Assembly (NCBI RefSeq): GCF_016899725.1 | Contig: NZ_JACLYU010000001.1 | Coordinates: 124,001 to 188,000 of the forward strand | Source of the DNA: Bifidobacterium pullorum subsp. saeculare | GTDB taxonomy: Bacteria; Actinomycetota; Actinomycetes; Actinomycetales; Bifidobacteriaceae | Direction of reading: 5' to 3' | Length of the DNA: 64,000 bases | Shown: positions 58,429-64,000 of the stretch, one piece after another | Position numbering within the stretch: position 1 is the first letter of the stretch | Layout of the letters: each line of letters opens with the position of its first letter | Made by a program: the position numbers and the translations under genes | The notes under the pieces: model-generated | The model's input: the letters and a program-made list of their open reading frames with translations, nothing else | Told to the model about the DNA's origin: nothing | The model's database searches: none

Positions 58429-61017
58429 ATGACCGACGAGAAGACCAGCACCTTCGGCTCGCTGGGGGCGCTCGCCCCCGCATGGGACGGCGAAGGACGC
58501 GCACGCAACCTCACCGACGACGACATCTACGAGCGGTTCTTCGGCTGGGTGGCGGATACCAAGGGCATCGAACCCTGGCCCCACCAGGAGGAGGCCATCA
58601 TGGACCTGTTGGCCGGGGACCATGTGATCCTCAATACGCCCACCGGCTCCGGCAAATCGATGGTGGCCCTCGGCATGCACTTCGCGGCCCTGTGCACCGG
58701 GCGGCGCTCGTACTACACGGCGCCGATCAAGGCGCTCGTCTCGGAGAAGTTCTTCGACCTGGTGGAGGCCTTCGGGCGCGACAACGTCGGCATGATCACC
58801 GGCGACACCCGCATCAACGCGGACGCGCCGATCATCTGCTGCACCGCGGAGATCCTCGCCAACCAAGCGCTGCGCGAGGGCGAGCACGCGGACGTGGGGC
58901 TCGTGGCCATGGACGAGTTCCACTACTACGGCGACCCGGAACGCGGCTGGGCCTGGCAGGTGCCGCTGCTCACGCTGCCGCAGACCCAGTTCCTGCTCAT
59001 GAGCGCCACGCTGGGCGACGTGACCGCCATCGCGGACAAGCTCGCCGACCTGAACGACACTCCGGACGTGGACGTCATCGCCGACGCGCCCCGGCCCGTG
59101 CCGCTGAGCTACGAATACACGCTCGACCCGCTGGAGAAAACCGTCGAGCTCGCCTTCCGCGAAGGCTCCACACCGATCTACGTCGTGCACTTCTCCCAGG
59201 ACGCCGCGCTGGAGACCGCGAACGCGCTCGCCTCCACCGGAGTGTCCAGCAAGGAGCAGCGCGCCGCCATCGCCGAGGCCATCAAGGGCGTGCGCTTCAC
59301 CACCGCCTTCGGCAAGATCCTGCAGCGGCTGCTGCGCGCCGGCGTCGGCATCCACCACGCCGGCATGCTGCCGCGCTACCGCCGCCTGGTCGAGCAGCTC
59401 GCCCAGCAGGGCCTGCTGCCCGTCATCTGCGGCACCGACACGCTGGGCGTGGGCATCAACGTGCCGATCCACTCGGTGGTGCTCACCGCCCTGACCAAAT
59501 TCGACGGTTCGAAGATGCGCCGGCTCAAGGCCCGCGAATTCCACCAGATCGCCGGCCGCGCCGGGCGCATGGGCTTCGACACCAAGGGCCTGGTGATCGC
59601 GGAGGCGCCCGAATACGAGATCGAGAACCAGAAGGCCATCGCCAAGGCGGGCGGCGACCCGAAGAAGCTCAAGAAGGTCAAGCGCAAGAAGCCGCCGGAG
59701 GGCTTCGTCACCTGGAACGAGCACACCTTCGACCGGCTCATCGACGCGGCGCCGGAGACGCTGGTCCCGCACCTGAAGATTACGCATGCCATGGTGCTCA
59801 ACGAGGTGGAGCAGGGCGGCGACGCGCGCCGGCGCATCGACCGGCTCATCGACGACTCCGCGCAGACCCCCGAGCAGAAGGAAAAACTGCACCAGCGCGC
59901 CGACGAGATCTTCGCCACGCTGTTCGACACGGAGGTCATCGAAGCCGAGGACGACGGCCACGGCGGCACCGACTACTTCATGACGATGGACATGCCGGAC
60001 GACTTCGCGCTCGACCAGCCGCTGTCCCCATTCCTGCTGGCCGCGCTCGAGCTGCTCGACCCCGAATCGCCCACGTACGCGCTCGACGTCATCTCGATGG
60101 TCGAGTCCACGCTCGACGATCCCAAGCAGGTGCTGCGCGCCCAGGAGCGCGCCGCCCGCGACAGGGCCATGGCCGACATGAAGGCCGACGGGCTCGAGTA
60201 CGAGGAGCGCATGGAGAAGCTCGCCGACATCACCTACCCCAAGCCCCTGGAGGAGATGCTCGACGCGGCCTTCGCGCAGTACCGCCACGACGTGCCGTGG
60301 GCCAACGACTACTGGCTTTCCCCCAAATCCGTGGTGCGCGACATGGTGGAGACCGCCTCCGACTTCACCGGCTACATCGCCCGCTACAACATCGCCCGCT
60401 CCGAGGGCACGCTGCTGCGCTACCTGTCGGACGCGTACCGCGCGCTCTCCCGCACCGTGCCGCCGGAGAAACGCGACGAGCAGCTCGACGACATCATCGC
60501 CTGGCTGCGCGTGCTCGTGCGCTCCATCGACTCCTCGCTGGTGGACGAATGGGAGCATGCCGGCGAGGCCGACGCCTCGCTCGACGCCTCCGAGGCGGCC
60601 GCCAGCCTCGCCGCCCCCGGACGACGCGACGAGGTGGTGGAGGACCGGCGGGGACTGACGGTGCTGGTGCGCAACGCGCTGTTCCGCCGCGTGACGCTTA
60701 TGGACCTGGACCGGCCGGAGGAGCTGGGCGCCCTGGACAAGGACTGGGGCTGGGGCGTGCACGAGTGGGAGGACACGCTCGACGACTACTACGACGAGCA
60801 CGAGTATGTGGAGACCGGCGCCGAGGCGCGCTCCGGTGAGTTGTTCATCCTCGACGACCGGCACGAGCGCGACGAGCACACGTGGCGCGTGCGCCAGGTG
60901 ATCGACGACTCCGACGGCGACCACGACTGGGCCATCACCGGCACCGTCGACCTCGACGCCACCCAGGAGTCCGGCGAGGTCGTGTTCGTCGACTACCACG
61001 TGGGGCCGGTGAGCTGA
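58429..61017 (+). CDS. DEAD/DEAH-box helicase, Ski2/Mtr4-like with DUF3516
   Basis: An 862-residue RNA-type superfamily 2 helicase. Walker A is TPTGSGKS (70-77), motif II is MDEFHYYG (Asp162), motif III is LMSATLGD, and the C-terminal RecA domain has GVGIHHAGMLPRYR and QIAGRAGRMGFD. The second half (about 450-862) matches the DUF3516 region found in actinobacterial helicases of this type, which are thought to act in RNA turnover. The C-terminal tail is acidic. ATG 58429 is preferred; the open frame extends far upstream through the previous gene. Repeat cluster 2 begins 13 bases after the stop. Confidence 0.9.
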   Translation: MTDEKTSTFGSLGALAPAWDGEGRARNLTDDDIYERFFGWVADTKGIEPWPHQEEAIMDLLAGDHVILNTPTGSGKSMVALGMHFAALCTGRRSYYTAPIKALVSEKFFDLVEAFGRDNVGMITGDTRINADAPIICCTAEILANQALREGEHADVGLVAMDEFHYYGDPERGWAWQVPLLTLPQTQFLLMSATLGDVTAIADKLADLNDTPDVDVIADAPRPVPLSYEYTLDPLEKTVELAFREGSTPIYVVHFSQDAALETANALASTGVSSKEQRAAIAEAIKGVRFTTAFGKILQRLLRAGVGIHHAGMLPRYRRLVEQLAQQGLLPVICGTDTLGVGINVPIHSVVLTALTKFDGSKMRRLKAREFHQIAGRAGRMGFDTKGLVIAEAPEYEIENQKAIAKAGGDPKKLKKVKRKKPPEGFVTWNEHTFDRLIDAAPETLVPHLKITHAMVLNEVEQGGDARRRIDRLIDDSAQTPEQKEKLHQRADEIFATLFDTEVIEAEDDGHGGTDYFMTMDMPDDFALDQPLSPFLLAALELLDPESPTYALDVISMVESTLDDPKQVLRAQERAARDRAMADMKADGLEYEERMEKLADITYPKPLEEMLDAAFAQYRHDVPWANDYWLSPKSVVRDMVETASDFTGYIARYNIARSEGTLLRYLSDAYRALSRTVPPEKRDEQLDDIIAWLRVLVRSIDSSLVDEWEHAGEADASLDASEAAASLAAPGRRDEVVEDRRGLTVLVRNALFRRVTLMDLDRPEELGALDKDWGWGVHEWEDTLDDYYDEHEYVETGAEARSGELFILDDRHERDEHTWRVRQVIDDSDGDHDWAITGTVDLDATQESGEVVFVDYHVGPVS

Positions 61018-61029
61018 TTCATTGGGGCG

Positions 61030-61135
61030 CCCACCGTGCGGTGGTTCGTCCACGATGCGGTGGTCCCACGATGCGGTGGCGCTGAATTCCAACAATTCTG
61101 ACCACCGCACGGTGGGGCTGCCACCGCATCGTGGG
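61030..61135. repeat. Clustered 13-nt inverted repeat array, cluster 2
   Basis: Forward units lie at 61030 (CCCACCGTGCGGT), 61049 (one mismatch) and 61065. A centre containing GAATTCCAAC follows, then reverse units at 61104 and 61123. Read in reverse complement, 61063-61093 matches 49630-49660 of cluster 1 at 30 of 31 positions. The two arrays are therefore copies of one element in opposite orientation. Confidence 0.9.
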
Positions 61136-61140
61136 CAATA

Positions 61141-61637
61141 TCATGCAGGCCGGTATTCGCGGCGCTTATCCCGAAACTGTCTCATCGCCCTGGTGACGAA
61201 GGTTTGGGACTTTCTGTGCTTCATTGCTTACGCTGGGCACGTCTCTTCCTGTTATTTTCGTGGTTTTGCTCCCGTTGGATCTCGACACCAATGTCATCGA
61301 GTTCACCAAGGACCCAAACCACGGTCGATACGGGTATCTGATCGGTGTGCGCGACGTCGACGAGGAAGGGTTGAGTGTGGGCGGGGAAGGTGTGGCGGCG
61401 AAACCTGCAGATGATGCAAAAGGTTCTGCGTAAACATAACGGATTGGTGAAACGGAAAGTGAGGTACATAGCTGAGTGATGTCTGAGATATACTGTGCTT
61501 GAATGATACGTCGCAGAAGAAGTCTGACCGAGGATTAGAGATGTTGAAATTGTGTCAAAGGTAAGAAGTGCTGGCAAGTAGAAGGAAGGTATTGATGAAT
61601 GTAATTCTCCGCTATATTCGATGTAATCCCATTGATA
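61141..61637. other. AT-rich stretch without recognisable genes
   Basis: About 500 bases of markedly lower GC than the core separate repeat cluster 2 from the IS3-type element. Short open frames exist on both strands (61224-61433 plus; 61221-61577 minus), but none has a recognisable domain, and neither has a convincing ribosome site. It may be a decayed remnant or contain a small unrecognised gene. Confidence 0.5.
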
Positions 61638-61690
61638 TGGCCTGATTTTTGTTCCGTGTTTCCCCTGACTGGATGGGAGATGATGGGATC

Positions 61691-62011
61691 ATGGGCAAGG
61701 GCATGCGGTATACGCCGGAGTTCTGTCAGAAGGCCGTCGGGCTTCTGGTGGAGTCACGGGAGTCGCATTCATCCGAGACACGCGCGTTGGCGCAGGTCGC
61801 CGGGAACCTGGGCGTGGCCCCGGAGACGCTGCGCCGTTGGCGCAGCCAGGCGGACGGGGCCGCGGCCGCGCGGTCCGCGCAGGACGTGCAGGCCGCGCTG
61901 GAGGAGCTCAAGCGTCTGCGCGGGGAGGTCGTCGAATTGCGTCGGGCGAACGAGATCCTGACGACGGCGTCGGCTTTTTTCGCGGCAAGGCTCGGCCCGG
62001 CACGGCTCTGA
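61691..62011 (+). CDS. IS3-family OrfA (helix-turn-helix part)
   Basis: A 106-residue protein with the OrfA plan: an HTH (MRYTPEFCQKAVGLLVE, NLGVAPETLRRWRSQ), then a leucine zipper-like helix (EELKRLRGEVVELRRANEIL). It ends in orfB's zone. The heptamer T TTT TTC at 61975-61981 lies at the correct frame for a -1 slip, which would yield the OrfAB transposase. Confidence 0.87.
   Translation: MGKGMRYTPEFCQKAVGLLVESRESHSSETRALAQVAGNLGVAPETLRRWRSQADGAAAARSAQDVQAALEELKRLRGEVVELRRANEILTTASAFFAARLGPARL
61975..61981 (+). other. Likely programmed -1 frameshift site
   Basis: T TTT TTC fits the X XXY YYZ slippery form in the OrfA frame (gct ttt ttc). OrfB is in the -1 frame. Confidence 0.65.
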
Positions 62012-62937
62012 TGGCCGCGTGCATCGACGGGCATCGGGATCGTTTCGGGGTCGGGTCGATCTGCCGGGTCCTGTCCGCGGCCCTGGACTGCGGGTTCCTC
62101 ACGCCGCGAGGCTGCCGCCGGTTCAAGAGCAGGCCGGTAAGCCGCGTGGTCGCGCGTCACGAGGCTCTGGCGCGCGGCATCATGCAGATCCGCTCGGACT
62201 TCTTCATGGCCGTGTGCGGGTACGGGAAGATGCGCGCCCGGCTGCTGGCGCGGGGATGGACGGGGATCGGCCGTGACCAGGTCGCGCGGATCGTGCGCGG
62301 ACTGGGCGTCCGGGGTGTGCGCCGCGGACGCGCGCCCGCGGCCGCCCGGCCCGCCAAGGGCGCGGGCGGCAGGCCCGGCCTGGTGGAGCGCGGGTTCCGG
62401 GCGTGCGCGCCGGACCGGCTGCATGTGGCCGGCATCGCCTACGCGCGCATGGCCGGCGGCCGGTTCGCGTATGCGGCGTTCGTCGCCGACGTGTACGCGC
62501 GTCGTATCGTCGGCTGGGCGTGCGCCGCGAGCATGAACACGGAGGAGCTGCCCCTGCGGGCGTTGGAACGGGCGGTCTCCTGGGCGTCGAGGCGCGGCGG
62601 CGCCCGGGGGCTCGTGCGCCACGGCGGCCACGGCGCCCTGTACATCGGCACGGTGTGCGCCACCAGGGTGATGGAGTACGGGATGCTCCCGTCCACGGGC
62701 ATGGTCGGCGACTCGTGCGACAACGCCATGGCCGAATCCGTCGACGGCGCGTACAGGACCGAGCTCGTCTGGCGCGGCAGGCCCTTCCGCAGTCTGGACG
62801 GGCTGGAACTGGCCGCGTTCCAGTGGGTCTCGTGGTGGAACACGAAGCGGCTCCACCAGTCCCTGGGCTACAAGACACCACAGCAGGTCGAGAACGAGTA
62901 CTATGAACACCAGGCAGCACAAGCTGCCTCACTATAA
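62011..62937 (+). CDS. IS3-family OrfB transposase, catalytic residues lost
   Basis: A 308-residue rve-core transposase. The fold is clear: HEALARGIMQIRSDFF, YGKMRARL, FVADVYARRIVGWA, DSCDNAMAESVDGAYRTELV and WVSWWNTKRLHQSLGYKTPQQVE. At the DDE triad positions, by comparison with the known family pattern, residue 141 is Gly (GIAY in place of D-I-T-Y) and residue 206 is Gly (RHGGHGALY in place of HSDxGSQY); only Glu242 is kept, with the usual 35-residue gap. It is probably inactive. The ATG overlaps the orfA stop by one base. Confidence 0.85.
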   Translation: MAACIDGHRDRFGVGSICRVLSAALDCGFLTPRGCRRFKSRPVSRVVARHEALARGIMQIRSDFFMAVCGYGKMRARLLARGWTGIGRDQVARIVRGLGVRGVRRGRAPAAARPAKGAGGRPGLVERGFRACAPDRLHVAGIAYARMAGGRFAYAAFVADVYARRIVGWACAASMNTEELPLRALERAVSWASRRGGARGLVRHGGHGALYIGTVCATRVMEYGMLPSTGMVGDSCDNAMAESVDGAYRTELVWRGRPFRSLDGLELAAFQWVSWWNTKRLHQSLGYKTPQQVENEYYEHQAAQAASL

Positions 62938-62961
62938 GGGCGGAACAAAAACCAGGCCAGT

Positions 62962-64000
62962 TCATAACGTTGTGACGCACATATGTGCCAAATCCACCTC
63001 TTCATTAGAGATATCGACCATGGATTGGCGCCAGGAGCCGATATAGCGATCCAACGCCTCGATGATTTTTGCGGATTCCGTGTCGGCTTCAAGAACCTTT
63101 GCATCGGCGCTGCGGAAGTTTTCCACAGCCATGGACCACTTCAGAGTGGATTTGTTCCCGCCGACGCGTAGATAGTACTTAGATAAATATTTCAACATAC
63201 ACTCCCAGGTAGGGACGGTATTCCAGATTCCGGTCGTACCATTTGGGATATAATCTCTTCCAACTTTACCCTGTGCGCGCAATTCATCGAAACGCTGTTC
63301 TAAATGCCAGATGAGGTCAATGGCATCCATCTGGGTGTAATCTGTCCCCTGATTAATTTCGCTGCCGCCGGCTGACGGTTGCCTGACGTAGGATACTGCT
63401 TCCATCTTGCCTGAATAGGCAACTCGGTCCAGATCCCAACCTTGGTTCTTGTAGTTACTGATTTCGGTGAACTGGTCGTATACCCAGTTATCCGGAATTG
63501 GGAATCCCGGATTGCCCGAGAATTCTGTCGACATATCCGATACGAAGGCCACGCCAGCCTGTCCGGCATTGATGACGCGGCTGCAGATATTGCGCGAAGC
63601 GTAGATGCCGACCTTGTACCCTCCGCCAAGATTTGCCAGTATGGACTTGAAATACGGCAGGATAGTGCTGGTCACCTGGTCGTCGGTGGCATCGAAGTCC
63701 ACGGCGAAGTAAATGTGAGTGGGCGGAATGCCCAGACGTTCGGCTGCCTCACGCGCGGCCTTGGCATGGGCGGCTCCGTTCGCCGGTGTGAAATGCTCCA
63801 GCTTCGTGGAATACTCCTGGAAGATCGGGTAGAATTTCATGCCGCCCTTGGTGATGCGCTCCAACTCGCCGGGGCGGATCGCCTTGAAGTAGTCCTTGGG
63901 ATCCAGCGATTCCCGGTTCGGCTCGGTCAGATAGCGGCCGACAATCTGGTAGCCGTCGGCTTTCAGCGTTGCCAGTCGTTCGTCGGTGATCTCGAAGCGC
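62962..64000 (-). CDS. DUF1906 glycoside hydrolase-like protein (5' end outside window)
   Basis: At least 345 residues are present and the start lies beyond the window edge. The visible N-terminal part matches the DUF1906 fold (Rv2525c-like, related to GH25): GYQIVGRYLTEPN, then GGMKFYPIFQEYSTKLEHFTPANG, IYFAVDFDATDDQ, YKVGIYASRNICSRV and VSDMSTEF, about residues 10-210. The remainder is not recognised. Such proteins are thought to act on or bind the cell wall. The gene is AT-rich relative to the core. Its TGA ends two bases from the inverted end of the IS element, so the C terminus may have been cut by the insertion. Confidence 0.72.
   Translation of the reverse strand, partial: RFEITDERLATLKADGYQIVGRYLTEPNRESLDPKDYFKAIRPGELERITKGGMKFYPIFQEYSTKLEHFTPANGAAHAKAAREAAERLGIPPTHIYFAVDFDATDDQVTSTILPYFKSILANLGGGYKVGIYASRNICSRVINAGQAGVAFVSDMSTEFSGNPGFPIPDNWVYDQFTEISNYKNQGWDLDRVAYSGKMEAVSYVRQPSAGGSEINQGTDYTQMDAIDLIWHLEQRFDELRAQGKVGRDYIPNGTTGIWNTVPTWECMLKYLSKYYLRVGGNKSTLKWSMAVENFRSADAKVLEADTESAKIIEALDRYIGSWRQSMVDISNEEVDLAHMCVTTL

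Larger units (their letters stand above)
61638..62959 (+). mobile_element. IS3-type insertion sequence
   Basis: A 1.32-kb element with 19-bp inverted ends: TGGCCTGATTTTTGTTCCG at 61638-61656 and the complement CGGAACAAAAACCAGGCCA at 62941-62959, with one mismatch. It contains orfA and orfB in the -1 arrangement of the IS3 family. No target duplication is clear in the flanks (GATA before, GTTC after). Confidence 0.88.

Noticed and set aside
61221-61577. Minus-strand open frame of 118 codons in the AT-rich gap
   Set aside because: There is no domain, no clear ribosome site, and an unusual composition; too weak to call a gene.

Overview
The window looks like a stretch of a Bifidobacterium chromosome. 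This is inferred from high GC, dense actinobacterial gene content, a pupylation operon (ARC ATPase, dop, pup, pafA) without proteasome subunit genes, a DUF3516 Ski2-like helicase, DUF3027 beside a cold-shock gene, and transposase types familiar from bifidobacteria. No sequence search was run, so the genus is an inference. About 45 protein genes, two insertion sequences (one a relic) and several repeat families are supported. No rRNA, tRNA or CRISPR array was seen.

Layout. 1-5.8 kb: end of metK, a cyclopropane fatty acid synthase, a helicase-dead PriA, a HAD phosphatase and fmt. 5.8-13.1 kb: serB, then a tightly overlapping operon dedA-arc-dop-(IMPase-like)-pup-pafA, closed by a terminator shared with a convergent HU gene. 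13.6-17.6 kb: a large multi-domain membrane protein and purB. 17.6-25 kb: a long minus-strand block, with a MoxR ATPase, DUF58, a membrane protein and two VWA proteins in ATGA-overlapping order, then a WXG-like small protein and a serine hydrolase. 25-32.9 kb: ung, a LytR_C protein, cspA, groEL under a CIRCE operator, an orphan WXG100 protein, a TPM-domain protein and a two-component system. 33-34.4 kb: a decayed insertion sequence with recognisable inverted ends. 34.5-39.9 kb: a cold-shock protein with DUF3027, a double-domain universal stress protein and clpC.

40-47.5 kb is a nucleobase-salvage island: two cytosine-deaminase-like enzymes, a third amidohydrolase, a PucR-type regulator and an NCS1 permease. 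The amidohydrolase and pucR are visibly more AT-rich than the core and may be acquired. 47.5-61 kb: a PPK2 kinase, a DUF559-like nuclease-fold protein, a DUF349 protein, hisS, aspS, a four-gene polar amino acid ABC transporter and the helicase. 61-64 kb is accessory: an AT-rich gene-poor stretch, an IS3-type element whose transposase lacks two of its three catalytic acids, and a truncated DUF1906 glycoside-hydrolase-like gene.

The most unusual structural signal is a pair of homologous repeat clusters (49569-49726 and 61030-61135). Each is built from several copies of a 13-nt unit placed in one orientation, then a conserved centre, then the opposite orientation, so each could fold into large alternative hairpins. 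A second 19-bp repeat occurs three times between genes. Several genes (priA, dedA, PPK2, hisS, the ABC ATPase, the helicase) have a -10-like hexamer 6-7 nt before the start codon, which suggests leaderless transcripts.
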